Below are positions 17,136 to 27,690 of a stretch of DNA of 64,000 nt, one piece after another. The position numbers and the translations under genes were made by a program. Source of the DNA: a bacterium (GTDB taxonomy: Bacteria; Myxococcota_A; UBA9160; SZUA-336); contig JAAELY010000029.1 in assembly GCA_024226335.1 (NCBI GenBank), positions 1 to 64,000 of the forward strand. Reading direction: 5' to 3'. Within the stretch, counting starts at the first letter, position 1. Each line of letters opens with the position of its first letter. The notes beneath the pieces were generated by a model, which was not told the DNA's origin, did not search any database, and worked only from the letters and a program-made list of their open reading frames with translations.

Positions 17136-18077
17136 TCAGCGGATGGCCACGGGATTGATCACCATCTGCACGGCTCCGACAAAGCGCGGTTGCCCCAGTA
17201 CGAACAGGAATTCCCAGGCGCGATCGGCGAGCAACTGCTCGGTGCGGATGTTCTCGAGGATGTAGACACCGTTTTTCGCCAACAGGATCTGGTGTACGGG
17301 AAACACGCGTTCTTCAGACTCGCCGGGAGACACGTCCAGGCCCCAGGTGTCGGCGCCGACTGCGACCACGTTCTTGGCAGCGAGATATTCCGCGCCCTTT
17401 TCTCCAAGTCCGGGTTCGCCCGCCAGAAAGCGCTCGGGATCCGTCTTCGCCAGCGCCTGCCAGCCCGTGTTCAGGATGACCACGTCGCCCTTGCGCAACT
17501 CCACGCCCTGCTTCTGCGCCGCTCCTGTGATTTCGGCCACGTTGATCGCGCGGCCCGCTTCGAGTCGTGTTTTTCCCAGGAATCCAGCGATGTCGAGCAG
17601 AACGCCCCGCGTTACGATCGGTGGCAACTCGTGTGTGCCGAACTTGATCAATCCGTCGGGACGCCAGAACTCGGAGATGTGTACGCCGTTGTAGTAGCGG
17701 TGATCGATTCCCAGGTGGCCGAGTCCGTCGATCTGGGTGCCGATGCCCAACCAGGTGAGCATCCAGTCATCGTTGAAGGTTCCCTTGTTCGCCCCTGAAG
17801 AAGCGCCGGATCCGTCGCCGGCGGCGACCGCGAAAAGTTCGAATGAACGGCTGCCGAAGGCGGGCGTATCGCGGCCGGTTTCTACCCCCAGAGCGTAGGT
17901 CTTGCCGGTCTTGACCAGCTTGGCCGCAGCGAGCACACCTTCCGGCGAGAGATTGTTGATCGCTCCCAGGGTGTCATCCGCGCCGTATCTGGACGGGTAC
18001 CAGGAGTCTTCTGCGAGGCTCGATCCGGGCCAGTTGCAGGCTGCGACGAGGACGAGAGCGGGGAAAATGCGCTTCAT
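17136..18077 (-). CDS. Cyclase-family protein (kynurenine formamidase-like), probably exported
   Basis: A 313-residue member of the cyclase family (PF04199 type). The metal-site pattern appears as LGIGTQIDGLGHLGI in place of the classical HxGTHxDxPxH, with later blocks RGVLLDIAGFLG, GDVVILNTGWQAL and NVVAVGADTWGLDV. The N-terminus MKRIFPALVLVAACNWPGSS looks like a signal sequence; LVAAC is a possible lipobox, so it may be periplasmic or lipid anchored. The family hydrolyses or cyclises small cyclic amides or esters; the substrate here is unknown. It is divergent from the 18260 gene with 182 bp between. Confidence 0.8.
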   Translation of the reverse strand: MKRIFPALVLVAACNWPGSSLAEDSWYPSRYGADDTLGAINNLSPEGVLAAAKLVKTGKTYALGVETGRDTPAFGSRSFELFAVAAGDGSGASSGANKGTFNDDWMLTWLGIGTQIDGLGHLGIDHRYYNGVHISEFWRPDGLIKFGTHELPPIVTRGVLLDIAGFLGKTRLEAGRAINVAEITGAAQKQGVELRKGDVVILNTGWQALAKTDPERFLAGEPGLGEKGAEYLAAKNVVAVGADTWGLDVSPGESEERVFPVHQILLAKNGVYILENIRTEQLLADRAWEFLFVLGQPRFVGAVQMVINPVAIR

Positions 18078-18220
18078 GATTCATCCTTCGCTCCGGCCGA
18101 TACCGGTGTTCGGCAAGCTTCTCACGCCCCCCTTGAGAAATCCCGTCGAGGCTGACAAGATCGCCTCAGACGGACTCCCCCGGCGCACCTCCGCGAGCCC
18201 TGGGGCCGGTCCCATTTTCG

Positions 18221-18238
18221 CCGTATCTACGGTAGGAT
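18221..18238 (+). promoter_or_regulatory. Possible operator/-10 region upstream of the beta-oxidation pair
   Basis: A 12-base near-perfect inverted repeat CCGTATCTACGG (18221-18232) directly abuts TAGGAT (18233-18238), a -10-like hexamer about 22 bases before the ATG of the 3-hydroxyacyl-CoA dehydrogenase. An inverted repeat overlapping a promoter is the layout of a repressor site. No convincing -35 element is visible, so this stays tentative. Confidence 0.25.
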
Positions 18239-18259
18239 AGAAGGACAGAGAGCAAATTT

Positions 18260-19609
18260 ATGTCTGTTACCAGCAAGATCCCCAGCGGGGTGGAACTGCG
18301 AAAGCTCCTCTCGAGTCGAAGCATCGAGCGCGTCGTCATCCTGGGTGCCAACGGAACGATGGGCTACGGCAGCGGCGCCCTGTTCACTCAAGCCGTACCG
18401 CACGTCACCTTTCTGGCGCGCAGCAAGGCCAAAGCGGACGAGGGACTCGCGGAGGCCATCAGCCAGGTGCGCTCGCCCACGGTGGCCTCGCGCGTGGAGA
18501 CCGGCGATTACGACAGCGATCTGGATGCGGCCGTCTCCAAGGCCGATCTGATCTTCGAAGCTCTGACCGAGGACTTTGCGATCAAGAAGCAGATGTTCGA
18601 CCGGGTCGAAAAGGTGCGCCGCGATGACTCGATCATCGCCACCGTGACTTCGGGACTGTCGATCAACGAACTCTGCGAAGGCCGAAACGATTCCTTCCGC
18701 AGAAATTTCCTCGGACTGCACTTCTTCAATCCACCCAACGTCATCGTGGGTACGGAACTGATCGCGGGAAGCGATACAGATCCCGCCCTGGTCGACTTCA
18801 TCGATGCCTTCGCGCGCTTGCGACTGGGTCGCGAGATGATCCGCACGTCCGACACACCGGCCTTTGCGGGCAATCGCGTCGGTTTCAAGGTACTCAACGA
18901 GGCCGCGCAACTGGCCGAGCAGATCAGTCCGTTGCTGGTCGACAAGATCGTCGGTCCTTACACGGGCCGGGCGATGACGCCGCTGGCCACCATCGATCTG
19001 GTGGGCTGGGACATTCATCGCGCGATCGTCGACAACGTATTCGAGAAGACCGACGACGAAGCTCACGCAACGCTCGAACTGCCCGCCTACATGGCCAAGC
19101 TCATGGAGCAGGGAGTTCTGGGCAACAAGACGGGTGGAGGCTTCTTCAAGAAAGACGGCAAGACGCGCCTGGTGCTCGATCCAGCCACGGGAAACTACCA
19201 GGCCGAGGCCGACGTCAAACTACCGAAGATGGAGTACGTCGATGACATCGCCCATCTCTACGGGCAGGCGCGTTATCGGGAGGGCATGCAGCTCTTTCTG
19301 GGCGCCGAAGGCGACGAGGCAGAGCTCGCACGCAAGGTGATCGCGGGTTATGTCAGCTACGCCTTCCACCGGGTCGGCGAAGCCACCGAGACCCTCGATG
19401 GCATCGACCGGATCATGGGTACGGGTTTCAACTGGGCGCCGCCGGGTGTGCTGGTCGACACCATGGGCGCACGCGCGGCCGTGAACATGATCGAAAAGGC
19501 CGGATTGCCGGTGCCCGACGCTCTGACCGAAGCGGTCAAGAACGGCCGGGAAGACGGTTTCTTCGACGCTCCTCACATCAACACTGGCAAGTTCTTCGTC
19601 GCGGGCTGA
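18260..19609 (+). CDS. 3-hydroxyacyl-CoA dehydrogenase (NAD-binding)
   Basis: A 449-residue protein with an N-terminal NAD-binding fold ([17 protein letters not shown], a variant of GxGxxG). It then has the 3-hydroxyacyl-CoA dehydrogenase signatures [13 protein letters not shown] with the catalytic histidine, [19 protein letters not shown], and a C-terminal domain with [20 protein letters not shown] and [14 protein letters not shown]. It oxidises 3-hydroxyacyl-CoA to 3-ketoacyl-CoA in beta-oxidation. It is followed after 38 bp by the thiolase gene and a GGAGGA ribosome-binding site, so the two probably form one transcript carrying consecutive pathway steps. There is no fused crotonase domain, so a separate hydratase is needed. 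Confidence 0.92.
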   Translation: MSVTSKIPSGVELRKLLSSRSIERVVILGANGTMGYGSGALFTQAVPHVTFLARSKAKADEGLAEAISQVRSPTVASRVETGDYDSDLDAAVSKADLIFEALTEDFAIKKQMFDRVEKVRRDDSIIATVTSGLSINELCEGRNDSFRRNFLGLHFFNPPNVIVGTELIAGSDTDPALVDFIDAFARLRLGREMIRTSDTPAFAGNRVGFKVLNEAAQLAEQISPLLVDKIVGPYTGRAMTPLATIDLVGWDIHRAIVDNVFEKTDDEAHATLELPAYMAKLMEQGVLGNKTGGGFFKKDGKTRLVLDPATGNYQAEADVKLPKMEYVDDIAHLYGQARYREGMQLFLGAEGDEAELARKVIAGYVSYAFHRVGEATETLDGIDRIMGTGFNWAPPGVLVDTMGARAAVNMIEKAGLPVPDALTEAVKNGREDGFFDAPHINTGKFFVAG

Positions 19610-19647
19610 GCCCGCGCCTTCAAGTTTCTTCAGGAGGATTCCCCAAA

Positions 19648-20883
19648 ATGGCAGCGACTCCAGAGGTCTACGTACTCGGTGGCTATCAGACGGATTTCGC
19701 GCGCAACTGGACCAAGGAGCAGAAGCACTTCTCCGCGCTCATGCGCGAGAGCGTGCTCGGTGGGCTGCAGAGTTGCGAGATCGCTCCGGAAGAAGTCCAG
19801 AGCGCACATGTGGGCAACTTCGCCGCTGAGCTCTACTGCATGCAGGGCCATCTGGGGGCGTTCTTCACGGAAGTCGATCCCGCTTTCTCCGGACTTCCGA
19901 CCAGTCGCCACGAAGCGGCCTGTGCTTCGGGTAGCATCGCTCTCCTGGCTGCGTCCGCCGAGATCGAGGCGGGTCGTTACGACCTGCAGGCGGTTGTCGG
20001 CATCGAACAGATGAAGACGGTTTCGGCCTCCGAGGGAGGGGCCTTCCTGGGTACCGCTGCCTGGTACGCAGAAGAAGCCGACGGCATCGAGTTTCCGTTC
20101 CCGAAGCTCTTCGGCCGCCTCGGCGACGAATACGACGCGCGCTACGGACTCAAGGACGAGCATCTGGCGGAGCTGTCCAAGATCAACTACGCGAACGCCA
20201 AGCTGAATCCGAACGCCCAGACGCGCACCTGGTACATGAACAAGGAGCACGCGCTGTGTCGAACTGACGACAACGCGGCGGTTGGCGGTCGCATCCGCAT
20301 CGCGGATTGCTCACAGGTCACCGACGGCGCGGTTTGCGTCTTCCTGGCCTCTCGCGAATACGCCGAGCGCTACGCCAAGGGTCGGGGTCTGAAGCTCTCC
20401 CAGATCCCACGCATCAAGGGCTGGGGCCACAACACAGCGCGCCTGCGTTTCAGCGACAAGGTCGCCGAGAGTCGGGGCAACGAATTCGTTCTGCCGCATG
20501 TGCGCAGCACCGTGGTTTCGGCCATGGAGCGCGCCGGTATTGCGGATGTGAATGGCATCGATGGCATCGAGACGCACGATTGCTTCACGACTTCGGAGTA
20601 CATGGCGATCGATCACTTCGGCATCACCAAGCCCGGTGAAAGCTGGAAGGCGATCGAAGCGGGCTGGCTGGAGATCGACGGCAAGCATCCGATCAATCCC
20701 AGCGGCGGACTGATTGGCGCGGGCCACCCCGTGGGCGCAACCGGGACTCGTCAGTTGCTCGATGCCTATCTGCAGGTGACCGGTCAGGCCGGCGCCTACC
20801 AGGTAGAGGGAGCCAAGAACTTCCAGACCCTGAACATCGGCGGGAGTGGCACCACGAGTTGTAGTTTCGTCGTCGGGGTGTAG
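19648..20883 (+). CDS. Thiolase family protein (acetyl-CoA acyltransferase, SCP2-type)
   Basis: A 411-residue thiolase. The acylated cysteine is Cys92 in [15 protein letters not shown], the histidine is in [16 protein letters not shown], and the C-terminal motif [17 protein letters not shown] carries the base histidine. The last segment, [14 protein letters not shown], fits the SCP2-thiolase group rather than the classical NEAFA type. It splits 3-ketoacyl-CoA with CoA to shorten the chain. It is the second gene of the pair with the dehydrogenase at 18260. A GAGGA ribosome-binding site is 11 bases upstream of the ATG. Confidence 0.93.
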   Translation: MAATPEVYVLGGYQTDFARNWTKEQKHFSALMRESVLGGLQSCEIAPEEVQSAHVGNFAAELYCMQGHLGAFFTEVDPAFSGLPTSRHEAACASGSIALLAASAEIEAGRYDLQAVVGIEQMKTVSASEGGAFLGTAAWYAEEADGIEFPFPKLFGRLGDEYDARYGLKDEHLAELSKINYANAKLNPNAQTRTWYMNKEHALCRTDDNAAVGGRIRIADCSQVTDGAVCVFLASREYAERYAKGRGLKLSQIPRIKGWGHNTARLRFSDKVAESRGNEFVLPHVRSTVVSAMERAGIADVNGIDGIETHDCFTTSEYMAIDHFGITKPGESWKAIEAGWLEIDGKHPINPSGGLIGAGHPVGATGTRQLLDAYLQVTGQAGAYQVEGAKNFQTLNIGGSGTTSCSFVVGV

Positions 20884-20922
20884 TGCGCGGGAACCCGTTT
20901 TCGAAATTCGCAGCGGGGGGCC

Positions 20923-22800
20923 GTGAGTAGCGAAACGATCGAACGGCGTCTGGCGGCGGTCCTCTCGGCGGATATCGTCGGCTATAGCCGGCTGATGGCC
21001 GACGATGAAGACGCAACCGTGAATACGCTGCGCTCGCGCCGCGATCTGGTTTCTCAGCTCATCCCCGATCACCGCGGGCGTTTGGTCGATTTCACCGGCG
21101 ACAACTTCCTGGCGGAGTTTCCCTCTGCGATCGATGCCCTGCGCTGCGCGCTCGAAATCCAGGCCAACACCGCAGAACTGAACGAAGTCCTGCCCGAAGC
21201 ACGCCGGATGCGCTTCCGCATCGGCGCCCACCTGGGAGATCTGCGTTCCGAAGGTGAGCGCATCTTCGGTGAAGGCGTGAACATCGCCGCGCGCCTGGAG
21301 GCGCTAGCGGAACCCGATGGGATCTGTGTCTCGTCGGCGATTCGAGATCAGGTGCGAAACAAGCTGGATCTGGAGTTCACCGATCTCGGACCGCGAGACT
21401 TGAAGAACATCCCGGAGCCGGTTCACGCATTCGCCGTGGGAGCGATCGAGGGGGAGGGGTCGAGACCTCGAGCGGGTACGAGGCGTTTCCTGTGGGTGGC
21501 CGCCGGTGTGTTCCTTGTGGTCGGACTGCTTCTGACCTGGGTCTATCGCGGTGTCTCGCCTGCGCTGGAGTTCGCAGCACTCGCGCCCCCTTCCAATCCG
21601 GCTCTTCCGTCCGAGCCCTCGATCATCGTCCTGCCATTCGACAATCTCAGTGATGATCCCGAGCAGGAGTACTTCAGTGACGGGATTACCGAGGATCTCA
21701 CGACGGACCTGTCACAGATCCCGCGCCTGTTCGTAATCGCGCGCAACTCGGCGTTCACCTACAAGGGCAAACCCATCGACGTCGTGCAGGTCGGTCGCGA
21801 GATGGGCGTGCGCTATGTGCTCGAAGGCAGTGTGCGCAAAGCTGAAGATACCGTTCGCATCACCGCACAGTTGATCGATGCGGGCACGGGGTTTCACGTC
21901 TGGAGCGCCCGTTACGATCGAAAGATCGCGGGTCTTTTCGCCCTTCAGAGTGAGATCTCAGAAGAGATCCTCGCCGCTCTGAGCGTCGAGTTGCAGGAGG
22001 CGGAGATTCGGCGCATGCGCAGCACGCGCCCCAATGAGGTCAGTGCCTACGATGCCTTCACGCGCGGATTTGCCAGCTTTCTTCGCTTCAGGCATGCGGG
22101 GCACGAGGATGCAGCGCGCTGGTTCGAGCGCGCCATCGAGATCGAACCGGACTACGCAAGGGCGCACGCATTTCTCGGCCTGGCAACCATGCACGGGTAC
22201 ACGCTGGGTTGGAGCATGGACGTGGACGCGCTGGAACGCGCGGAAGCACTCGCTCAGAGAGCTTTCCAGATCAATCCGCGCCAATTGGAGACCCAGTACC
22301 TGCTGACACAACTCAATCTGGCGCGCGGCCGACCGGGGAGAGGGCTGGAAGCGGCGCGCAAGGGCGTCCAACTGGCTCCGAGAGACAACACCGCCATCTT
22401 CCTTCTGGGGTTGTCCTTGGTTGCCGCGGAAGGTGATTTGAAAAAGGGCGGAAGCTTGATTCGCGAAGCGCTGCGTCGCAATCCACGGCCGCCGGCCTCG
22501 TGGTGGACAACGCTCGCGAGCACTCGTTATCTGACGGGGCGCCGGGAAGAAGCCGTGGCGATCTGGGAGCGATCGCGCGGTGCGAATCCCGATGAGATCC
22601 ACGTCCGCATCGCGCTGGCCTGGCACTACGCGACGAACGGCGCGCGGGAACGAGCCAGCGAGATCGTTCGCGAGATACGCGTCGTAAACCCGGAACTCAC
22701 GCCGGAGCGCGCACGCGACTTGATCGCGCCGATAGGCACTCCGATGCGTTCAGAGGAGCTTCTGGAGGCCCTCCAGCGCGCCTTCGCATTGTCTTCTTGA
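20923..22800 (+). CDS. Class III adenylate/guanylate cyclase with TolB-like and TPR regions
   Basis: A 625-residue modular protein starting at GTG 20923. Residues about 8-180 form a class III cyclase domain: LAAVLSADIVGYSRLMADDE with the metal aspartate, DFTGDNFLAEFPSA with the second aspartate, and GVNIAARLEALAE with the asparagine and arginine that stabilise the transition state. A transmembrane segment (FLWVAAGVFLVVGLLLTWVY) follows near 187-206. Then comes a TolB/FlgO-like N-terminal module (SIIVLPFDNLSDDPEQEYFS) and TPR-like helices toward the C-terminus. Such proteins make cAMP or cGMP in response to signals at the outer side of the inner membrane; the ligand is unknown. It follows the thiolase gene closely (39 bp). 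Confidence 0.9.
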   Translation: MSSETIERRLAAVLSADIVGYSRLMADDEDATVNTLRSRRDLVSQLIPDHRGRLVDFTGDNFLAEFPSAIDALRCALEIQANTAELNEVLPEARRMRFRIGAHLGDLRSEGERIFGEGVNIAARLEALAEPDGICVSSAIRDQVRNKLDLEFTDLGPRDLKNIPEPVHAFAVGAIEGEGSRPRAGTRRFLWVAAGVFLVVGLLLTWVYRGVSPALEFAALAPPSNPALPSEPSIIVLPFDNLSDDPEQEYFSDGITEDLTTDLSQIPRLFVIARNSAFTYKGKPIDVVQVGREMGVRYVLEGSVRKAEDTVRITAQLIDAGTGFHVWSARYDRKIAGLFALQSEISEEILAALSVELQEAEIRRMRSTRPNEVSAYDAFTRGFASFLRFRHAGHEDAARWFERAIEIEPDYARAHAFLGLATMHGYTLGWSMDVDALERAEALAQRAFQINPRQLETQYLLTQLNLARGRPGRGLEAARKGVQLAPRDNTAIFLLGLSLVAAEGDLKKGGSLIREALRRNPRPPASWWTTLASTRYLTGRREEAVAIWERSRGANPDEIHVRIALAWHYATNGARERASEIVREIRVVNPELTPERARDLIAPIGTPMRSEELLEALQRAFALSS

Positions 22801-22959
22801 TCCTTCGAGCGGTGGAATAGTCCGCTCAGACAGGTTAGGCCAACGAACGCCACTCTCGACACCAGTGTTCACGATGGTCGAGCTTTCGCCAAACGATCCA
22901 CCTTGATCGCTGATTGAGGCACGAAGTCTCAAGATGAGCGGAGCACCACCGAAACAGAC

Positions 22960-22977
22960 TCAGGTTTGAATTCCTGA
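22960..22977 (+). repeat. Small inverted repeat upstream of the TonB-dependent receptor
   Basis: TCAGG (22960-22964) and CCTGA (22973-22977) flank TTTGAATT, a perfect 5-bp stem with an 8-base loop, 26 bases before the GTG start of the receptor. It may be a binding site or a leader hairpin. The T-loop-like centre prompted a tRNA check; no acceptor or anticodon arm fits, so no tRNA is called. Confidence 0.25.
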
Positions 22978-23002
22978 ACTAGCTGAGGCCGGAGGGCTCG
23001 CT

Positions 23003-25030
23003 GTGTCGCAGTTGACAAAATTTGGCTCGTGTCGGACGTCACCCGTCTGGCTCGGTCTACTCGTCATCTCGATCGCCCTTGCAGGTTCATCGCTTTCTCG
23101 GACTGCATTTGCTGCAGATGATGACTCCGTCGATGTCCTGGCGCTATCGCTGGAAGATCTGGTCAACATGACCGTGACCACCGTCTCCAAGAAGACACAG
23201 CGCTTGATCGATTCCGCTTCTGCGGTCTATGTGATTTCTGCAGAAGACATCCGCCGCAGCGGAATGACCAGCGTACCCGAGCTTCTCCGGCTCGTTCCCG
23301 GGATCAATGTGGCGCGCTTCTCGTCCAGTACCTGGGGTGTGGCCTCTCGCGGTGCGAGTCGACCGCTCAAGAACGATCTCCTGGTCATGGTTGACGGTCG
23401 CAGCGTCTACACTCCGCTCTTTGGCGGAACCTACTGGGACATCCAGAGCGTCACCCTCGAAGACATCGATCGGATCGAGGTCATCCGCGGTCCGGGTGGA
23501 ACGGTCTGGGGCGCGAATGCCGTGAGCGGCGTCATCAATATCATCCGCAAGAGCGCGAGCGTCTCCGATTCCAATTTCGTCAGCTACGCCGCAGGAAACG
23601 AAGACCGGATGACGACCAGCTTGCGCGTCCATCGGAAAGTCGGGGACGCGCAGATGCGTGTCTCGGGGAACTTTCTGACCAGAGATGAATCGCATAGTCC
23701 TGTCCGAGGAGATGCGGGGGATGGCTGGCGTCAGGGAATGATGAGCTACGCGATGGATTGGGACACATCGAGTCGCGATCGAGTCACCCTTCAGGGAGAC
23801 TGGTATTCCGGAAAACCCAATCTGCGCACTCGCGTCGATACGGCTACCAGCATCTACACAAATACCGGGCAGACCGAGGGCAACTACGAGAACTCGACCC
23901 GCGGAGGCAATGTCCTGGGCCGCTGGACCCGGAAGTTCTCGGAGTCGGCTTCGACGCAGTTCCAGTTCTACTGGGATCGACGAACTCGTGAAGGCGCGAA
24001 GCTGAAAGAAGACCGCCACACATACGACGTGGACTTTCAGAACGACTTCCTTCTCGGTGAGTCGCACGCGATCACCTGGGGTACGGGCGCGCGTCTGATG
24101 CTCGACGATCTCGAAACTTCGATCAATGCGCTTTTCATTCCGAACAGCAATGAAGAAGTGGTCTACAACGGCTTCATTCAGGATGAAGTCTCTCTGATTC
24201 CGGACGAACTCAAGCTGACTCTAGGCACGAAGACCGAGTGGAATAGTTACACCGGATGGGAATTCTCTCCCAGTCTCCGAATGCTCTGGGCGCCGACTGA
24301 AACGCAGCAATTCTGGGGGGCGATCTCGCGCACCGTTCGCACGCCCTCTCGGGCTGCGCGCGAACTCAGTATCCTGATTGCTGGGGTGGTGGCCAATCCG
24401 TTCGGGCCACCCGCATACCTGCCGATGACGGTCGCAGGGCGGAAGAACCAGAGTTCTGAATACACCTTCTCCTATGAACTCGGTTATCGTACCCAGCCGA
24501 TTCCTTCCCTCTCCTTCGATCTTGCGACCTTCTACAACGTGCTGGAGAACGGGAGTTCCTTTGCGGCGTCGCCGACGAACCCCGCCGCGCTTTCTTTCGA
24601 CAATACGGCAGAACTCCACTTCTACGGTGGAGAACTGGCGGCCCAGTGGCAGGCGCGACGATGGGCGCGGCTGAAGGGTAGCTACACGTTCTTCCGCACC
24701 GGTCGCCAGAACTACACCGATGCGGCGCCAGCGCACAAGTTCCAGATCCAGTCTTACGTGGACTTGCCCTGGGACCTGGAACTGGACTCCTGGCTCTCCT
24801 ATTACGGCCGCACCGACAGTCCTACGACTACGGATACGGACATGGACAGCCGATGGCGTCTCGACGTGAGGCTGGGCTGGAAACCGATGGAGCAACTCGA
24901 ACTGAGCCTGGTCGGCCAGAACCTCCTGCACGACGAAGTCGAGGAACTCGATAGCTTCACTGAATCCGGCGGCACAGGTGCAATGGAGGTCGAGCGCTCC
25001 TTCTACGCAAAGGCCACCTGGCGTTTCTAG
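23003..25030 (+). CDS. TonB-dependent outer-membrane receptor
   Basis: A 675-residue receptor starting at GTG 23003. The N-terminus has a signal peptide (SPVWLGLLVISIALAGSSLS then AFA), followed by the mature start DSVDVLALSLEDLVNMTVTT, a pattern common to plug N-termini. The plug has SAVYVISAEDIRRSGMTSVP, LLVMVDGRSVYTPLFGGTYW and IEVIRGPGGTVWGANAVSGV. A long C-terminal beta-barrel ends in an aromatic residue (ATWRF), as usual for outer-membrane barrels. It should import a siderophore, cobalamin or polymer fragment using energy from a TonB motor; a possible motor operon lies 2.7 kb downstream (27691-32357). The substrate cannot be told. Confidence 0.93.
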   Translation: MSQLTKFGSCRTSPVWLGLLVISIALAGSSLSRTAFAADDDSVDVLALSLEDLVNMTVTTVSKKTQRLIDSASAVYVISAEDIRRSGMTSVPELLRLVPGINVARFSSSTWGVASRGASRPLKNDLLVMVDGRSVYTPLFGGTYWDIQSVTLEDIDRIEVIRGPGGTVWGANAVSGVINIIRKSASVSDSNFVSYAAGNEDRMTTSLRVHRKVGDAQMRVSGNFLTRDESHSPVRGDAGDGWRQGMMSYAMDWDTSSRDRVTLQGDWYSGKPNLRTRVDTATSIYTNTGQTEGNYENSTRGGNVLGRWTRKFSESASTQFQFYWDRRTREGAKLKEDRHTYDVDFQNDFLLGESHAITWGTGARLMLDDLETSINALFIPNSNEEVVYNGFIQDEVSLIPDELKLTLGTKTEWNSYTGWEFSPSLRMLWAPTETQQFWGAISRTVRTPSRAARELSILIAGVVANPFGPPAYLPMTVAGRKNQSSEYTFSYELGYRTQPIPSLSFDLATFYNVLENGSSFAASPTNPAALSFDNTAELHFYGGELAAQWQARRWARLKGSYTFFRTGRQNYTDAAPAHKFQIQSYVDLPWDLELDSWLSYYGRTDSPTTTDTDMDSRWRLDVRLGWKPMEQLELSLVGQNLLHDEVEELDSFTESGGTGAMEVERSFYAKATWRF

Positions 25031-25053
25031 CGGACCGGCGGACCGGCACCTTC

Positions 25054-27237
25054 CTATTTGATGAAGAGCATCTCCTGGTAGGTCGCCAGCGGCCAGAGGT
25101 CATCGGCAACGATGCCTTCCAGTTGATCCGCAACCGCTCGCACGCATAGCATCGCCGGCAGGATCTTCCCGCAGCAATGCTCCGCCTGCGCCATCGTAGA
25201 CTCCTCGGTAGCTTCCATTTCCGATTCGAGTGCGGATATTGCATCCTGGAGCTCTCCGACCAGATTGGTCAGCCGGTCCAGTATCCGGGTGTCGGCCTTG
25301 GCTGAGAGTTCTTTCAAGCGGGTCGCGGTTTCCGCGAGTTCCAACTGGTAGCGGATGGCGGCCGGCAGGATGATGGTGCGGGCCATTTCGACGCTGGTGC
25401 GCGCTTCGACGCCAACGCTGAGTACATACTGCTCCAGGTAGACCTCGAGTCGGCTATGCAGTTCGCGCTTGCTGAGAACGTTGAATTTTTCGAACATCGC
25501 TACGACAGCATCGTTCTCGAGAACGGGCAGGGCATCGACACTGGTGTTCAGGTTCGGCAGACCGCGTTCCTTTGCTTCCGTGTGCCAGGCTTCGGAGTAG
25601 CCGTCGCCATTGAAGATGACGGCACCGTGATCGCGAACGATCTCCATCAGCACCTGCTGGACGGCCGCGTTGAATTCGTCTGGATCGGCTGCGACTGCAG
25701 CTTCGATTCGCTCCGCAATGAAGTCGAGCGATTCCGCGAATATCGTGTTCAGGGCGACCATGGGCCCCGCGATCGATTGCGAAGATGCAACGGCGCGGAA
25801 TTCGAAGCGGTTGCCCGTAAAGGCGAACGGACTCGTGCGATTGCGATCGCCTGCATCTCTGGGAAGGTCGGGCAAGGTGTCGACTCCCACTTCGAGGATC
25901 TTCTCGCGGGAATCGGCAGTTGCTGAACCTGCGACTCCGATCTGCTCGAAGATCTTGGTGAGCTGGTCACCCAGAAAGATCGAGATGATCGCAGGCGGCG
26001 CTTCATTGGCGCCCAGGCGGTGGTCGTTTCCCGCAGATGCGACGACTGCTCGAAGCAGGTCGCCGTGAAGATGTACGGCTCGGATGACCGCGGCGCAGAA
26101 CACCAGGAACTGAGCGTTCGCATGCGGCGTGTCGCCGGGATCGAGCAGGTTGCCCTGCGTCGCATTGCCGATCGACATGTTCACGTGCTTGCCCGAACCG
26201 TTGATCCCCGCAAAAGGTTTCTCGTGAAGCAGGCAGGTCATACCGTACTGCTCGGCGACGCGCCTCATGGTAACCATGATCATCTGCTGGTGGTCTGTTG
26301 CGAGGTTCGCGGCCTCGAACACGGGTGCAATTTCGTACTGGCCGGGTGCGACCTCGTTGTGGCGTGTCTTGATGGGAATTCCCAGCTTGATCAACTCGCG
26401 CTCACACTCGAACATGAACGCGAGTACACGGGATGGGATCGCACCAAAATAGTGGTCGTCGAATTCCTGGCCTTTGGGAGATGCGGCGCCGAAGAGAGTT
26501 CGGCCCGCGGCGATCAGATCGGGTCGCGAGAAGAAGAAGTTGCGATCGATCAGGAAATACTCCTGCTCCGCACCTGCGAACGAAGTGATCTTGCCGATCT
26601 CCTTGTGGCCAAATAGTTCGAGGATGCGCCGCGCCTGGCGGTCGAGCGCCTGCATCGAGCGGAGCAGGGGGGTCTTCTTGTCGAGCGCCTCACCGGTCCA
26701 CGAGACGAATGCGGTGGGAATGCACAGGGTCGTCCCGTTGGGATTCTCGAGGATGTACGCCGGGCTCGTTACGTCCCAGGCGGTGTAACCGCGGGCCTCG
26801 AACGTGGAACGAACGCCGCCGTTCGGAAAGCTCGATGCGTCGGGTTCGCCCTGAATCAGGGTCTTTCCCGCGAATTCCGCAATCGCGCCGCCGGATTCAT
26901 CCGGGGTCAGGAAACAGTCGTGCTTTTCAGCAGTCGATCCGGTCAGAGGGTAGAAAACGTGTGCGTAGTGGGTCGCGCCCTTCTCGATCGCCCAGTCTTT
27001 CAAAGCCGCAGCGACGACATCGGCGCTGGAAGAGTCGAGCTGGGTTCCAGAGTCGATCGTTTCGACGAGTGAGTCGAAAATGGATTTGGGCAGGCGGTTC
27101 TTCATCACGCTTCGACTGAAGACGTTGGATCCGAACAGATCGCTCGCGGACACATCCGAAAACGACAGGGCTTCGGAGATTGGCTGGTAATGGGTGACTG
27201 CTTCGATCGCGTTTTGTCGGGCGCTGCTTCCGCTCAT
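25054..27237 (-). CDS. glnN: Glutamine synthetase type III
   Basis: A 727-residue protein of the GSIII class, matching the known 700-730 residues and much longer than GSI. Motifs in order include [35 protein letters not shown] with the metal-binding glutamates, [38 protein letters not shown] and [20 protein letters not shown]. It makes glutamine from glutamate, ammonia and ATP in the cytoplasm. I chose ATG 27237 (TGGAGGA six bases upstream) over the ATG at 27243, which abuts that same site, and over the long frame to 27705. The 450-bp region to the divergent ExbD-like gene probably contains its promoter. The gene sits between the receptor and the motor operon on the other strand. Confidence 0.95.
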   Translation of the reverse strand: MSGSSARQNAIEAVTHYQPISEALSFSDVSASDLFGSNVFSRSVMKNRLPKSIFDSLVETIDSGTQLDSSSADVVAAALKDWAIEKGATHYAHVFYPLTGSTAEKHDCFLTPDESGGAIAEFAGKTLIQGEPDASSFPNGGVRSTFEARGYTAWDVTSPAYILENPNGTTLCIPTAFVSWTGEALDKKTPLLRSMQALDRQARRILELFGHKEIGKITSFAGAEQEYFLIDRNFFFSRPDLIAAGRTLFGAASPKGQEFDDHYFGAIPSRVLAFMFECERELIKLGIPIKTRHNEVAPGQYEIAPVFEAANLATDHQQMIMVTMRRVAEQYGMTCLLHEKPFAGINGSGKHVNMSIGNATQGNLLDPGDTPHANAQFLVFCAAVIRAVHLHGDLLRAVVASAGNDHRLGANEAPPAIISIFLGDQLTKIFEQIGVAGSATADSREKILEVGVDTLPDLPRDAGDRNRTSPFAFTGNRFEFRAVASSQSIAGPMVALNTIFAESLDFIAERIEAAVAADPDEFNAAVQQVLMEIVRDHGAVIFNGDGYSEAWHTEAKERGLPNLNTSVDALPVLENDAVVAMFEKFNVLSKRELHSRLEVYLEQYVLSVGVEARTSVEMARTIILPAAIRYQLELAETATRLKELSAKADTRILDRLTNLVGELQDAISALESEMEATEESTMAQAEHCCGKILPAMLCVRAVADQLEGIVADDLWPLATYQEMLFIK

Positions 27238-27690
27238 GCTCATTCCTCCATTCGTGGCTCGAAATCTGCTGGCTTGAAATCGGGGTTTCGAAGATCGACG
27301 CGGATATGTGCTGACCTTCCGGATGAGCTGCCCCGGGGGTTCGCCAAGGATTCCGGGTCCGATTCCCGAAAAGGGGCTGCTCGAATCCACCGGGTTGAAG
27401 AGCAAGTCGCGTGCCCGCGTAGGAGACGCCATGCGGCCGCGGCCGGGCCCGGGGAGTCGTCCCGTGCTGAATTCCTGGGCAACACCTGCCTGGAACGCGG
27501 GCAGGGAGTCGGGTCCGGAAGGGAAGGTCGTGACGGCGTTGATAAGAGCGACCGGCAAGCCTTGCCTACCTGCGACTTTCCAGCCCGGGCGGAGCCCGTC
27601 TGTCTCGGACGTAGTCGGACAGGAAGTGTCTCTCTCGCCGGGGGAATTCCACCGTCTAAAGCCGGTGGGAAAAAAACCGTTCAGGAGCGC
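27238..27690. other. Intergenic region between glutamine synthetase and the ExbD-like operon
   Basis: This 450-bp stretch separates two divergent start codons and should hold both promoters. I see no sigma54-type TGGCAC-N5-TTGC site and no recognisable riboswitch. A 6-bp stem CCACCG/CGGTGG with loop TCTAAAGC lies just before AAAAAAA on the plus strand near 27650-27678, but an A-run after the stem is not a terminator in either direction. Open frames here do not resemble known proteins and are treated as shadows. Confidence 0.5.

Noticed and set aside
21000-22600. Minus-strand ORFs opposite the cyclase gene
   Set aside because: They mirror a well-recognised cyclase/TPR protein and have no motifs of their own.
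22955-22980. T-loop-like sequence CAGGTTTGAATTCCTG suggesting a tRNA
   Set aside because: The stem is 4-5 bp with an 8-base loop; no D-arm, anticodon arm or acceptor stem could be found around it. It is kept only as an inverted repeat.
27640-27690. Hairpin plus A-run suggesting a terminator
   Set aside because: The A-run follows the stem on the plus strand and, on the minus strand, the T-run precedes the stem. Neither orientation gives a terminator.
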